Part shown: positions 45,595 to 55,294 of the stretch, piece by piece | How positions within the stretch are numbered: position 1 is the stretch's first letter | Layout: each line of letters begins with the position of its first letter | Source: Paenibacillus glucanolyticus NBRC 15330 | GTDB taxonomy: Bacteria > Bacillota > Bacilli > Paenibacillales > Paenibacillaceae | Direction of reading: 5' to 3' | NCBI RefSeq assembly: GCF_004000885.1 | Contig: NZ_BIMC01000006.1 | Coordinates: 220,707-284,706 of the forward strand | Length of the DNA: 64,000 nt | Notes under the pieces: model-generated | The model's database searches: none | What the model was told of the DNA's origin: nothing | Seen by the model: the letters and a program-made list of their open reading frames with translations, nothing else | Translations under genes and position numbers: made by a program

Positions 45595-46467
45595 ATGAAG
45601 GAGTCAAGATCCTATAAGGTGTTCAAAGTGTGCAATGCCATCATTCTGCTGTTTATCGTCTTTATCACGCTGTATCCCTTCCTGAACGTGGTCGCTCAGT
45701 CCTTCAGCAGCGAGTCGTACATCAACTCCGGGAAGGTCAACCTGATTCCCAGGGGCTTCAATATCGATACCTACAAAACCGTAACTAAAGACGCCATGTT
45801 CTGGACGAATTACAAAAACACCGTTGTGTACAGTGTGGTAGGTACCGCGATATCCATGTTCCTGACCACAATCTTTGCTTACGCCTTATCGAAGAAAAGA
45901 CTGCTGGGCCGCAAGTTCCTGACGATGTTTGCGGTGTTCACAATGTTCTTCAACGGAGGCCTGATCCCGAACTATGTACTCATCAACAGCCTCGGGTTCG
46001 GCAACTCCATCTGGGCGATTGTGATTCCGGGAGCCATCAGCATCTACAACATGCTCATTATGAAATCGTTTTTTGAAAATATGCCGGAAGAGCTGGAGGA
46101 AGCCGCGGCCATTGACGGCCTGAATACGTATGGCATGCTGTTCCGAATTGTGCTGCCTTTAAGTAAAGCGGTTATCGCTACGATGGTGCTCTTCTATGCA
46201 GTCGGGCACTGGAATTCCTGGTTTCCAGCCTTTCTGTATCTGGATCAGAAGGAGCTCTTCCCGGTCACGATTTATTTACGCAACATGATTGCCGGTGCAA
46301 CGGGTGTCACTTCAGCTGGTGCTACCTCTGCCGATAACCTGACGCAGATATCCGCTAACATCAAGTCGGTGACCATGGTGCTGACCATCCTGCCGATCTT
46401 GACGATTTACCCGTTTGTGCAGCGTTATTTTGTAACCGGCATCATGCTGGGATCTGTTAAGCAATAG
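45595..46467 (+). CDS. Aldouronate ABC transporter permease, YtcP type
   Basis: A 290-aa CUT1 permease with six helices and the EAA loop EEAAAIDGLNTYGMLFRIVL near residue 170. It ends with the characteristic RYFVTGIMLGSVKQ. I start at the ATG 45595, 14 bases after the preceding stop and well spaced from AAGGAGGGAGG. A longer frame from 45574 would overlap the upstream gene and include the ribosome site. It pairs with the upstream permease. Confidence 0.9.
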   Translation: MKESRSYKVFKVCNAIILLFIVFITLYPFLNVVAQSFSSESYINSGKVNLIPRGFNIDTYKTVTKDAMFWTNYKNTVVYSVVGTAISMFLTTIFAYALSKKRLLGRKFLTMFAVFTMFFNGGLIPNYVLINSLGFGNSIWAIVIPGAISIYNMLIMKSFFENMPEELEEAAAIDGLNTYGMLFRIVLPLSKAVIATMVLFYAVGHWNSWFPAFLYLDQKELFPVTIYLRNMIAGATGVTSAGATSADNLTQISANIKSVTMVLTILPILTIYPFVQRYFVTGIMLGSVKQ

Positions 46468-46511
46468 GACATCTGAACGGCCATTATGGATACCTTAGGG
46501 GGAATGGAAAG

Positions 46512-48137
46512 ATGAAAAAGAATCCTCGTTCGTTTTGGGGCAAAGCGTTCCTGTTATCGCTGATCGTTGTGGTATTGGCTGCATGTAATGACAAAACCGG
46601 CGGCAAAGAGGCCGAAGTACAGGATAAGGGCGCCATGGAAACCTACGCGGTAGGCGATGCATTCAAGGCAACGGAGCCGTTTGACCTGTCGATCCTCTAC
46701 AGCGATCAGCCTGCCTACCCGTACAAGCAGGACTGGATGCTTTTTGCTAAACTAAAAGAAATGACAAACGTGACGCTGAAGCCAACCATTGTGCCAATGA
46801 GCGATTACAGCCAGAAGCGCAGTCTGTTGATCAGCTCCGGAGACGCGCCGCTGGTCATTCCGAAGACTTACCCGGGGGAAGAATCGGCGTTCGTGGCTTC
46901 CGGGGCGATTCTTCCGATCAGCGACTATATTGACCTAATGCCAAACTTCAAGGACAAGGTCGAGAAATGGGATATGGATAGCGAACTGGAGGGACTCCGT
47001 CAGGAGGACAAAAAATATTACGTGCTCCCGGGCCTGCATGAAGCGGTATGGCCGGACTATACACTGATTGTCCGCAAGGATATTTTCGAGAAGCATGGCA
47101 TTGCCATCCCGACGACCTGGGATGAGCTGTATACGGCCATGAAACAGCTTAAGCAGGAATATCCGGATGTAACGCCGTTCTCCGACCGCTTTAAATTCAA
47201 CAGCACGCTGAACATCGCGGCAACGGGCTTTGGCACGAAAGCCGGATGGGGCTTCGGCAGCGGACTGACTTATCTGGAAGACAAGGATGAGTTTGTTTAT
47301 ACGGCAACCACGGAAGAGTATAAGGAAATGCTGACCTACTTCCATAAGCTGGTGGCTGAAGGCTTGCTGGACAAAGAGAGTTTTACCCAGGATGACGATC
47401 AGGCCGTGCAGAAATTTGTCTCCGGCAAGTCCTTCATCATTAACGGCAATTCCCAGACCGTCGTTCAGCACCGTAACGACATGGACAAAACGCTGGGTGA
47501 AGGCAAGTATGCGATTAGCAAAATCACGGTTCCCGGCGGTCCCGCAGGCCAGCTGATGTCCGGCAGCCGTCTTGAGAACGGGGTCATGATCTCTTCTAAA
47601 GTGAAAGAGAGCGAGCATTTTAAAGCGATCCTGCAGTTTATCGATTGGCTCTATTACAGCGACGAAGGACAGGAATTCGCGAAGTGGGGCGTTGAAGGCG
47701 TAACGTATACCAAAGAAGGCGGCGTTCGCAAGCTGATGGACGACATTAACTACAACGGACTGAATCCGAAAGGCACAAAGGATCTGCGGATTGAGAACGG
47801 CTTCTCCGGAGGGGTGTTCGCTTATGGCGGTACAACCGAGCTGCTGCAATCCATGTTCAGCGAGGAAGAACAGCAATTCCAGAAGAGCATGAGCGAGACC
47901 AAAACTGTGGTGAAGCCGGAGCCGCCAATCCCTTACTCGGTTGAAGAACGCGAGCGAGTGACGCTGCTCAGCACGCCGCTCAAGGATTACACGGATCAAA
48001 ACACGCTGAAGTTTATTCTGGGCGACCGTGATCTCGCCGATTACGACAAGTTCGTGGCAGAGCTGGATAGCCAGGGTGTGGGGCAATACCTGGAAATTGC
48101 GAATAAAACGTATAAAACCTATAAAGAGCAGAAATAA
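46512..48137 (+). CDS. Aldouronate-binding lipoprotein of the ABC transporter
   Basis: A 541-aa solute-binding lipoprotein. The signal peptide ends in LAAC (cysteine near residue 25). The mature protein has the LplA/YtcQ-like fold: LSILYSDQPAYPYKQDW, the LLISSGDAPLVIPKTYPGEE region in two parts, GIAIPTTWDELYTAMKQLKQ, and a C-terminal helix. It captures the oligosaccharide for the two permeases. GGGGGAATGG precedes the ATG by a few bases. A hairpin at 48148-48186 follows, which may attenuate transcription into the nif3-like, gntR and aguA genes. Confidence 0.88.
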   Translation: MKKNPRSFWGKAFLLSLIVVVLAACNDKTGGKEAEVQDKGAMETYAVGDAFKATEPFDLSILYSDQPAYPYKQDWMLFAKLKEMTNVTLKPTIVPMSDYSQKRSLLISSGDAPLVIPKTYPGEESAFVASGAILPISDYIDLMPNFKDKVEKWDMDSELEGLRQEDKKYYVLPGLHEAVWPDYTLIVRKDIFEKHGIAIPTTWDELYTAMKQLKQEYPDVTPFSDRFKFNSTLNIAATGFGTKAGWGFGSGLTYLEDKDEFVYTATTEEYKEMLTYFHKLVAEGLLDKESFTQDDDQAVQKFVSGKSFIINGNSQTVVQHRNDMDKTLGEGKYAISKITVPGGPAGQLMSGSRLENGVMISSKVKESEHFKAILQFIDWLYYSDEGQEFAKWGVEGVTYTKEGGVRKLMDDINYNGLNPKGTKDLRIENGFSGGVFAYGGTTELLQSMFSEEEQQFQKSMSETKTVVKPEPPIPYSVEERERVTLLSTPLKDYTDQNTLKFILGDRDLADYDKFVAELDSQGVGQYLEIANKTYKTYKEQK

Positions 48138-48147
48138 CCAACGGATC

Positions 48148-48186
48148 ACAGGCTGCCGTTTCGTCATGGAAAGGGCGGCCTGTTTT
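48148..48186 (+). terminator. Intra-operon attenuator or terminator
   Basis: ACAGGCTGCC pairs with GGCGGCCTGT around a long loop and is followed by TTTTCATT. Downstream genes in the same direction suggest partial readthrough. Confidence 0.65.
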
Positions 48187-48226
48187 CATTCGGCGGGCTG
48201 CGATGATCCAAGGAGGTTGTTGTAGA

Positions 48227-49027
48227 TTGAGTATTACCGTTCAGGATGTTATCAACCGGTTAACTGGTTCGACGGAACCCCATGCACCCACGGTGGACAG
48301 GGTCGTTGCAGGAAGCGAGGCCGCCGTTGTCCACGGAATTGCCGTTACCTTTGCCGCATCGCATTCAGTTATCCAGAGAACGCTTCAGGCGGGAGCGAAT
48401 CTGCTGATTACGCATGAGGGGGTGTTCTACACCCATCATGGGGCCGAGTATGAAGGAATGACGGAAAGCCCCGTTTATCAGGATAAACTCCGCTTGATCC
48501 AATCTGGGAAGCTGACGATCTATCGCTTTCACGATGCGCCTCACCGGTACGTTCCTGATATGATTACGCAGGGGCTTGTCAGGGCGCTGGGCTATGGAGA
48601 CGATGTCGTCAAGTTTCTTCCGACGGCTGCCATCGTCACTTTGCCGGAAGCGATGAGTGTCCAGGATATAGCGGAGAACGTAAAAAAAAAGCTGGGCATT
48701 CCTTACCTGCGATATACCGGAAATGAGAGCAGTGTATGCAGCAGGATCGGCATAGCCGTGGGTTATAGGGGAGGCGGATCGCATGCGATCCCGCTCTGCC
48801 TGAATGAGCAGCTGGATCTGCTCATCACGGGTGAAGGGCCGGAATGGGAAACACCTGAATACATCGGCGATGCAGCGGCCCAGGGCCGGTCTCTGTCCCT
48901 GCTTCTGCTGGGCCATGCTGCCAGCGAGGAGCCGGGTATGGAATGCGTGGCAGGACTGCTGCGCGACCTTTTTCCGGATATTCCCATACATTTTATACCG
49001 TCCGAGCCGTTAATTCAGGTAATATAG
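48227..49027 (+). CDS. Nif3-like dinuclear metal centre protein
   Basis: A 266-aa protein of the Nif3/YqfO family, which forms ring-shaped hexamers with two metal ions per subunit. Family motifs are visible in modified form: LLITHEGVFYTHH near residue 65, FHDAPHRYVPDM near 105, LLITGEGPEWETPE near 205 and LLGHAASEEPGMECVAGLL near 225. The biochemical function is unproven, but many members act like metal-dependent hydrolases. The start is TTG at 48227, since AAGGAGG is about 10 bases upstream and the ATG at 48203 precedes that site. Its place inside a sugar operon suggests a linked but unknown metabolic step. Confidence 0.78.
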   Translation: MSITVQDVINRLTGSTEPHAPTVDRVVAGSEAAVVHGIAVTFAASHSVIQRTLQAGANLLITHEGVFYTHHGAEYEGMTESPVYQDKLRLIQSGKLTIYRFHDAPHRYVPDMITQGLVRALGYGDDVVKFLPTAAIVTLPEAMSVQDIAENVKKKLGIPYLRYTGNESSVCSRIGIAVGYRGGGSHAIPLCLNEQLDLLITGEGPEWETPEYIGDAAAQGRSLSLLLLGHAASEEPGMECVAGLLRDLFPDIPIHFIPSEPLIQVI

Positions 49028-49151
49028 AGGAGGAATATCTTAACAGCAACAGTGATCGGAAGAAATAATCCGCATGAGTTGCGTTGCTAACTGCCGATGA
49101 TAATAGCGAAGTATAGAGAACATAGAGCGTAGGAGAAAGAGGTAACGATAT

Positions 49152-49826
49152 ATGTCAACAGAGCAAAAGATTAAAGGCTCTACCCGTGAGTATTCTTATC
49201 ATCTATTGAAGGATCGGATACTGCATCTGGAGCTGGAGCCGGGTACGAAAATCTCGGAAAAAGAAATTGCGGACGAATTGAATGTCAGCAGAACGCCGGT
49301 CCGGGAAGCGTTTATGAAGCTTGCTGAAGAGGAACTGCTGGACATCATTCCGCAAAGCGGGACGATCGTATCCCGTATTAATCTCAGGCATGTTGAGGAA
49401 GGCCGATTCATCAGGGAGAAGATCGAGAAGGAGATCGTGGCGCTTGCCTGCGATTTTTTTCCCGAACAGTTCCGTTTCCGGCTGGAGACAAATATTGCGC
49501 TCCAGGATGTATGCGCGGGCAACCATAATTTTTATAAGCTGTTTGAGCTGGACGAAGAGTTCCACCAAATTCTGTTTGAGGGTGTGCAAAAAGAACGGAC
49601 CTGGAAGATGCTGCAGCAGCTGAACATTCATTTCAACCGTCTGCGACTCCTTCGGCTGTCCAAGGATTCCAACTGGGAGAATATCATCTCCCAGCATAAA
49701 GAAATGTATCAGTTGATTGTCAATAAAAAAGCGGAGCAGGCCATGAAAGTGATGGAGAGTCATCTGCGCCTTGTCGTTGTGGAGCAGGATATTTTGCGCG
49801 AGAAATATCCGCATTATTTTATATGA
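49152..49826 (+). CDS. GntR-family regulator, FadR/FCD subfamily
   Basis: A 224-aa repressor-type protein. The N-terminal winged HTH (about 10-78: SYHLLKDRILHLELEPGTKI, ISEKEIADELNVSRTPVREA) is followed by an all-helical FCD ligand-binding domain (about 85-215) with likely metal-binding positions in FELDEEFHQILFEG and the ISQHKEMYQLI and VMESHLRLV segments. FCD regulators often respond to uronates or related acids, so it is the natural regulator of the aldouronate operon. The palindrome at 44304-44324 is a candidate target. The leader has an AGGAGAAAGAGG site. Confidence 0.88.
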   Translation: MSTEQKIKGSTREYSYHLLKDRILHLELEPGTKISEKEIADELNVSRTPVREAFMKLAEEELLDIIPQSGTIVSRINLRHVEEGRFIREKIEKEIVALACDFFPEQFRFRLETNIALQDVCAGNHNFYKLFELDEEFHQILFEGVQKERTWKMLQQLNIHFNRLRLLRLSKDSNWENIISQHKEMYQLIVNKKAEQAMKVMESHLRLVVVEQDILREKYPHYFI

Positions 49827-49919
49827 TATCCGATCCGAACGTAAACGACGGGTTGCTCTAAAAGAGCATGATGACCGTGTCCACCTGCCGCTTACATATG
49901 GAGGGAGATGGCTTAAGTC

Positions 49920-52001
49920 ATGGAGATCACGGAGTTACAGCTTCCATATTCGGCTGCTGACCGCGGCTGGCTGCGATACGAGCCAAGGGATTCTCTACAG
50001 GGACTGCCTGGATGGTCCAGGATTTTCGTCTCTGAATGGTCGGATACGGTAGAAGCCGCGGTTCGCGAATTGCGATACGGCATTCGCGAGATGAGCGGAC
50101 AATCACCTGAGATCGTTGTTGGAGGAGAAAGCTTGGCTCAAGGTGCGTTTATCAGATGCGCTACGGTTAGGGAATCTTTGCCGAATGAACTTCATTCGGA
50201 CTTGCTTCAGCAGGATTTGAACGAGGAGGGCTATCTTCTCAAGCATGTCGCTGATAAGGAGAACGGTGGCTGCCTTTACATAGTCGGCAGGACGGACAAG
50301 GGGATCCTGTACGGGACTTTCCATCTGTTAAGACTGCTGCAAATGGAGGTGCCCGCGGAGCGGATCGATCTCATGGAGAATCCACGGAATCCGCTTCGGA
50401 TGATGAACCATTGGGACAACATGGATGGCTCGATTGAACGGGGATATGCAGGCAGGTCGATCTTCTTCAAGGATCAGCGCTTGATAGAGGATGATGGGCG
50501 AATTCGGGACTATGCCAGGCTTATGGCTTCTATCGGAATCAATGGCATTTCCATCAATAACGTCAACGTACATGAAGCGGAGACACGGCTGATTACTGCC
50601 GAGTATTTGCCTCAAGTCGCCAGAGTCGCCGGGATCTTTAGCGCGCATGGAATACGGTTGTTCCTGAGTATCAATTATGCAAGCCCGATGCAGCTCGGAG
50701 GACTTGCGACGGCCGATCCGCTGGACTCTGGCGTCCGTCAATGGTGGAAGGAAAAAGCGGAGGAAATCTATCGCTATATCCCGGATTTCGGCGGCTTTGT
50801 TGTTAAAGCTGATTCCGAGCACCGTCCCGGTCCGTTTACATATAACCGGACGCATGCGGATGGTTCGAACATGCTGGCAGAGGCATTGGCTCCATACGGG
50901 GGCGTTGTCATCTGGCGATGTTTCGTATATAACTGCATGCAGGACTGGAGGGACCGGGCGACGGACCGGGCGCGCGCGGCGTACGATCATTTTAAGCCGC
51001 TGGATGGACAATTCAGGGACAACGTCATTTTGCAGATCAAGAACGGCCCGATGGATTTTCAGGTGAGAGAAGCGGTATCTCCTCTGCTGGGCGCCATGCC
51101 GCAGACCAATCAGATGCTGGAATTCCAGATCACGCAAGAATATACGGGACAGCAAAAACATCTGTGCTACCTCGTTCCCCAGTGGAAGGACGTGCTGGAT
51201 TTCGACACGTATGCCCGGGGAGAAGGCTCCACGATCCAGAGGGTGGCATCGGGTGAGCTGTATGATTACAAGCACTGCGGAATCACCGCAGTCATCAATG
51301 TAGGCGATGATGAGAACTGGACTGGACATACACTTGCACAGGCCAATCTGTATGGTTACGGGCGGCTGGCCTGGAATCCGGATTTGTCCGAGGCCGAGAT
51401 TACGGAGGAATGGATCAAGCAGACCTTCGGCACCCATGCTGCCGTAGTGGAACAACTGACAACCATGCTTGCGGAGTCCTGGCGCATTTATGAGAATTAT
51501 ACATCTCCGCTGGGTGTAGGCTGGATGGTCAATCCGGGGCATCATTATGGGCCGAACGTGGACGGTTATGAGTATTCGGTGTGGGGTACGTACCATTTTG
51601 CCGATTGTCATGGCATGGGAGTAAACCGGACGGTGAAGGACGGAACAGGCTACACGGGGCAATATTTCGCGGAAAATGCCGAGCGCTACGAATCACTTGA
51701 TTCGTGCCCGGATGAGCTGCTGCTCTTTTTCCACCATGTTCCTTACACGCACCGGCTTCATTCCGGCAAAACCGTGATACAGCACATCTATGATTCGCAT
51801 TTTGAAGGAGCGGATGGGGTGGAGGCACTGATAGAGCGTTGGCGTCTGCTGGAAGGGCTTGTTGATCCGAAGCGTCATGAGGCTGTGATGGGGCGGCTTC
51901 GCCATCAGGCGGAACATTCGAAAGAGTGGCGGGATATCATCAATACGTATTTTTACCGGAAATCCGGCATTGGCGATGAGCTGAAACGGACGATTTATTA
52001 A
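49920..52001 (+). CDS. aguA: Alpha-glucuronidase, glycoside hydrolase family 67
   Basis: A 693-aa cytoplasmic enzyme that removes 4-O-methyl-glucuronic acid from imported aldouronates. All three GH67 domains are present: N-terminal (1-135), catalytic barrel (about 136-460) and helical C-terminal domain. Predicted catalytic residues fit the Geobacillus enzyme by spacing: acid E300 in [11 protein letters not shown]379 in NGPMDFQ, and E407 in ITQEY (equivalent to E285, D364, E392). There is no signal peptide, as expected. A GGAGGGAGA site precedes the ATG. It is the last gene of the unit, so imported oligosaccharides are debranched inside the cell; no xylanase or xylosidase gene follows here, unlike strain JDR-2. 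Confidence 0.95.
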   Translation: MEITELQLPYSAADRGWLRYEPRDSLQGLPGWSRIFVSEWSDTVEAAVRELRYGIREMSGQSPEIVVGGESLAQGAFIRCATVRESLPNELHSDLLQQDLNEEGYLLKHVADKENGGCLYIVGRTDKGILYGTFHLLRLLQMEVPAERIDLMENPRNPLRMMNHWDNMDGSIERGYAGRSIFFKDQRLIEDDGRIRDYARLMASIGINGISINNVNVHEAETRLITAEYLPQVARVAGIFSAHGIRLFLSINYASPMQLGGLATADPLDSGVRQWWKEKAEEIYRYIPDFGGFVVKADSEHRPGPFTYNRTHADGSNMLAEALAPYGGVVIWRCFVYNCMQDWRDRATDRARAAYDHFKPLDGQFRDNVILQIKNGPMDFQVREAVSPLLGAMPQTNQMLEFQITQEYTGQQKHLCYLVPQWKDVLDFDTYARGEGSTIQRVASGELYDYKHCGITAVINVGDDENWTGHTLAQANLYGYGRLAWNPDLSEAEITEEWIKQTFGTHAAVVEQLTTMLAESWRIYENYTSPLGVGWMVNPGHHYGPNVDGYEYSVWGTYHFADCHGMGVNRTVKDGTGYTGQYFAENAERYESLDSCPDELLLFFHHVPYTHRLHSGKTVIQHIYDSHFEGADGVEALIERWRLLEGLVDPKRHEAVMGRLRHQAEHSKEWRDIINTYFYRKSGIGDELKRTIY

Positions 52002-52028
52002 TATGAAGCGAGTACAATGAAAAAAATT

Positions 52029-52075
52029 GACCCGCAGGATGGACACTTGGCTTGAAGTGATCCAGCTTGCGGGTC
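52029..52075. terminator. Bidirectional terminator between aguA and spo0M
   Basis: A long stem, GACCCGCA with TGCGGGTC plus inner GGAT-ACACTT/AAGTG-ATCC pairing, has A-runs on the left and T-rich sequence on the right. The convergent genes aguA and spo0M end on either side. Confidence 0.85.
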
Positions 52076-52083
52076 ATTTCTAA

Positions 52084-52857
52084 TTAAATCGATCGCCGAA
52101 TGATCCGGTCGATAAGCTCTGCCACATGGGAAGGACCTTGCTCAAGCTCCTGCTCATCCAGCGTCAGCCAGGAATGCTGCTCATCCATATCAAGAGAGCG
52201 CTGGAGCCAGCCGGATACCCCTCGGCCTCTGCGGTCAACCTCGACCAGGACCGAGATGCCGTCCTGCTCCGGGTACAGGATCAATTCAAGCTCTTTGATA
52301 TGACCGGCATACCGGGAGCCTGGATAAAATTCAATTTCTTGCACGAAAGGCACGCCCCGGCCAAGGCGAGGGTGATATTCGCATGTCGCCATTTTGAAGC
52401 TGAAGCCAAGATCCTCTACGGCATCAAACACGATGGAAGCAGCCGGGTTCGGTTCAACCTCGATAAAATCACGGTCCTTGGGATCGATGGCATTATCGAT
52501 ATCGAGTCCGGTATGGATCCATACCGGCTGTCTGGAGATGGTGAGCGGCGTTTCCGGCGGGAGAGGGAAGGAGAACGGGATTTCCTGATGATCTCCGGGC
52601 TTCAATGTGATACGGCTTGAGACGTTAACTTTTGCAATGGTATAGGACTCTATGTATTTCTTGTCGTCGCTTTCCTTGGTATATTCCGTCATCAGTTTCA
52701 AGTAAATGCGGTCCACCGTCTGCTCGACGCTGCCTCCCTTAATGTGAATGACCCCGCGTACTTCCTCACCGGGATAATAGGAGGATTTCTCGAGGTGTGT
52801 ATCGATCTGGGCTGCTCCAATACCTACACTGGCTAGCATTTTGTTAAAAAACGACAT
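52084..52857 (-). CDS. spo0M: Sporulation-control protein Spo0M
   Basis: A 257-aa arrestin-like protein that matches B. subtilis Spo0M (258 aa) in size and pattern: MSFFNKMLASVGIGAAQIDT, SSYYPGEEVRGVIHIKGGSV, PVWIHTGLDIDNAIDPKDRD and a C-terminal VAELIDRIIRR helix. Spo0M influences sporulation initiation and cell shape from the cytoplasm. I choose the ATG at 52857 because GGGGGTAT lies just upstream; the longer frame to 53031 runs through the promoter. A SigW-type promoter lies 39-67 bp upstream. Confidence 0.88.
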   Translation of the reverse strand: MSFFNKMLASVGIGAAQIDTHLEKSSYYPGEEVRGVIHIKGGSVEQTVDRIYLKLMTEYTKESDDKKYIESYTIAKVNVSSRITLKPGDHQEIPFSFPLPPETPLTISRQPVWIHTGLDIDNAIDPKDRDFIEVEPNPAASIVFDAVEDLGFSFKMATCEYHPRLGRGVPFVQEIEFYPGSRYAGHIKELELILYPEQDGISVLVEVDRRGRGVSGWLQRSLDMDEQHSWLTLDEQELEQGPSHVAELIDRIIRRSI

Positions 52858-52895
52858 AAAAGATACCCCCATAATAGAATGTATGATAATGGGAT

Positions 52896-52924
52896 TATAC
52901 GTTGAAGTTTCGCTCATGGTTTCC
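52896..52924 (-). promoter_or_regulatory. SigW-type ECF promoter for spo0M
   Basis: On the minus strand -35 GGAAAC (52924-52919) and -10 CGTATA (52901-52896) are separated by 17 bp. The spacing and elements match those found before ydbS in this window. Confidence 0.7.
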
Positions 52925-53089
52925 AAATTGGAAAAAAATATTTTTTGCGCTACACCGAGGGGCGAGGCGACCCCGCCGATGACGAAGAGCACAGCTGTAA
53001 TCCGGGAATATGGATGATTGCTTGTTAGCATTCACAGGATCGGCATGGTATATTGGACACGATACCATTAAGGATGGAGAAATCAAGGC

Positions 53090-54682
53090 ATGAGTGAGCA
53101 GAAACGTTCCGGACAAGGAACCCAAAACAACCATAAATCAACAGCATACGGGAAGAAGCCGGGTGAGAGGGCTGCAGCGAATCAAGCTGGGGCCAAGCCG
53201 GCTTTTAAGCAGGGATATGGGAAGAATCGGGATCAGTCATCGTATTCGAAGGCGAAACCCTCTCATAAATATAAGCAAGAGGTCCGGGGACCGCGGCCTT
53301 CAGCCGGGCGGGAGCACGCGGATGAGCTGCAGGCTGGCGATGTCATTGTTGTTACCATCAAGCGGCTTGGGATTAACGGCGAAGGTGTCGGTTATTACCG
53401 CCGCAAGGCGGTGTTTATCGACGGCGCGATCACTAACGAAGTGGTCAAAGCCGAGGTGAAAGAGGTACAGCCTAAATTTATCAAGGCCCAGCTGGTGGAA
53501 GTGGAGAAGCGTTCGCGTTTCCGGATCGAACCTCCCTGCCCGGTATTCGGCATCTGCGGCGGATGCCAGATTCAGCATATCTCCTATGAGGGCCAGCTGC
53601 AGGCCAAGACGGATATCGTGCGCGAGGCGTTCAGCCGGTATGCGGGACGGGAGGCTGTTAAGTTTAAGCCGATTCTCGGCATGGAGCACCCATGGGATTA
53701 CCGGAACAAAGCGCAGCTGCAGCTGAAACGGAAAGGCCATGAGGTGATCGCGGGACTCTATGAAGCGGACAGCCATACGATTGTGGACATCAGCGGATGC
53801 CCGATTCAGCATCCGAAGGTAAACGAAGCGGTGGAGAAGGTTAAATCCGTACTGGAAGAATTGCGGATTCCGCTTCACAAGGAGAATGGAAACAAGGACG
53901 GCGTACGGACCATCGTGGTTCGTCATGGATTCCAGTCCGGGGAATTGCAGGTGACACTGGTCACGGCCGGCGGCAAGCTGCCACGGCAGGATGATCTCGT
54001 CCGCATGCTGCGCCTATCCATTCCGGAGGTTAGCGGAATTTCACTCAACATCAATCCGAAGAAAACCTCGCTTATCTTCGGTGACCGGACGATCTCGCTA
54101 TGGGGCGCAGAGAGCATGCAGGAATCGCTGAGCGATCTGCAATTCTCGCTATCGCCGAGAGCGTTCTTCCAGCTGAATCCGCAGCAGACGGTCAAGCTGT
54201 ACGAGTCGGTCCGGGCGGCAGCGGGACTGACGGGAAAAGAGACCGTCATTGACGCATACTGCGGAACCGGCACGATCGGGCTCTGGCTGGCGCCCTATGC
54301 CAAGGAAGTACGCGGGATCGAGACGATCCCCGAAGCGGTGGAGGATGCCAAGGCGAATGCGCAGCGAAACGGACGGGTTAACGCCAGCTTCCACGTCGGT
54401 CAGGCCGAGGAGCTGCTGCCGCGCTGGGTCAAGGAGGGCATGAAGCCGGACGTTATTATAGCCGACCCGCCGCGTACCGGCCTGGACTCGCGTTTCCTGG
54501 AGACGGTGCTTCGCACCAAGCCGAAGCGGTTTGTGTACGTATCCTGCAACCCTTCAACTTTGGCAAAAGATTGCAAGGTCCTTCTGGACGGCGGATATGA
54601 GCTCGAATGGGTGCAGCCGGTGGACATGTTCCCGCAGACAAGCCATGTGGAGTGTGTTGTGTTGCTGAAGAGGGAGGATTAG
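53090..54682 (+). CDS. rlmCD: 23S rRNA (uracil-5-)-methyltransferase, RumA/RlmCD family
   Basis: A 530-aa RNA methyltransferase making 5-methyluridine in 23S rRNA with S-adenosylmethionine. A basic, low-complexity N-terminal extension (1-78) is followed by a TRAM RNA-binding domain (about 80-140) and an iron-sulfur motif CPVFGICGGC starting near residue 149. The catalytic domain has SAM motif DAYCGTGTIG near 387, DPPRTGLD near 458 and nucleophile-bearing VSCNPSTLAKD near 485. Gram-positive homologues (B. subtilis RlmCD) modify both U747 and U1939; which site applies here is not decidable. A GGTAT/ATACC inverted repeat (about 53046-53068) lies just before the gene. Confidence 0.92.
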   Translation: MSEQKRSGQGTQNNHKSTAYGKKPGERAAANQAGAKPAFKQGYGKNRDQSSYSKAKPSHKYKQEVRGPRPSAGREHADELQAGDVIVVTIKRLGINGEGVGYYRRKAVFIDGAITNEVVKAEVKEVQPKFIKAQLVEVEKRSRFRIEPPCPVFGICGGCQIQHISYEGQLQAKTDIVREAFSRYAGREAVKFKPILGMEHPWDYRNKAQLQLKRKGHEVIAGLYEADSHTIVDISGCPIQHPKVNEAVEKVKSVLEELRIPLHKENGNKDGVRTIVVRHGFQSGELQVTLVTAGGKLPRQDDLVRMLRLSIPEVSGISLNINPKKTSLIFGDRTISLWGAESMQESLSDLQFSLSPRAFFQLNPQQTVKLYESVRAAAGLTGKETVIDAYCGTGTIGLWLAPYAKEVRGIETIPEAVEDAKANAQRNGRVNASFHVGQAEELLPRWVKEGMKPDVIIADPPRTGLDSRFLETVLRTKPKRFVYVSCNPSTLAKDCKVLLDGGYELEWVQPVDMFPQTSHVECVVLLKRED

Positions 54683-54886
54683 GATTATGATAGAGATTCT
54701 GCAATGTTTCCAATAAATCAGCTCTCCTTTAACGTTAAAAGTAAGATTAGACACTTAACAAAATCAACTATTTTCATCCGTCTTAACATAGTTTATCTTG
54801 CAATCGAAACTATTAGACACAAAAAGGAGGCGCAGTCCTGCTACCTCTCTGTGTTTACAGTCAAATCTTATAACATTCCGTCTGCT

Positions 54887-54926
54887 AACCGCATTTGGCC
54901 TCTCTCATGAGAGTCCAAATGCGGTT
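54887..54926. repeat. Perfect inverted repeat hairpin
   Basis: AACCGCATTTGG (54887-54898) pairs perfectly with CCAAATGCGGTT (54915-54926) and encloses a second palindrome CTCTCATGAGAG (54902-54913). It lacks a T-run, so it is a poor intrinsic terminator. Confidence 0.75.
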
Positions 54927-55032
54927 GCAATCACTTTTCGATCGGTATATCGATAGAGAGACGGATTATGCGAATTGGGAAGCAATGCTTGAAGCGACGA
55001 ACAGAGAGTATGCCGGGCAAGAGAAAAAATAG
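54907..55032 (+). pseudogene. Small unrecognised frame, possible gene remnant (41 codons)
   Basis: A short frame, MRVQMRLQSLFDRYIDRETD and on to NREYAGQEKK, starts inside the hairpin loop and ends 30 bases before a strong terminator. The sequence looks protein-like (amphipathic, charged helix) but I do not recognise it. It has no proper ribosome site, and could be the 3' end of a deleted gene. Confidence 0.3.
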
Positions 55033-55061
55033 AATGTAAAGTTTCAAAGCTAGCAGTAAAT

Positions 55062-55096
55062 AAAATCCTGTCCGCGATAAGCGGACAGGATTTTTT
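55062..55096 (+). terminator. Strong terminator
   Basis: AAAATCCTGTCCGC pairs perfectly with GCGGACAGGATTTT around GATAA, followed by T residues. Confidence 0.9.
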
Positions 55097-55238
55097 GGAG
55101 ATGTGATCTTTAAGCTACTTAATGTGTTCAAACATCCACGTTGCAAATCTGCTGATATCCGATCATTCTTCCATTTCTACTTTTTTCAACAGGCTCGTGT
55201 AAAAATCAACTTCTTTTGTGCCAAGTTAGTGGATTTCA

Positions 55239-55294
55239 TGAGACAAAATTGCGATGAAAGTGAGACGGCATTCACCAGAAAGGTCCATTAGAAT
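55239..55294 (+). promoter_or_regulatory. TGAGAC direct-repeat activator site and -10, copy 1
   Basis: TGAGAC occurs at 55239-55244 and 55261-55266 (22-bp period), with AAAATTG beginning the spacer. TAGAAT (55289-55294) follows as a -10 candidate; no good -35 is seen. The same arrangement lies at 61159-61213. The nearer hexamer would sit around the -35 region, as expected for an activator. Confidence 0.6.

Noticed and set aside
46935..48167. Minus-strand frame of 410 codons opposite the binding lipoprotein
   Set aside because: It is antisense to a well-defined solute-binding protein, and its composition (many His, Arg, Leu) is typical of a shadow frame.
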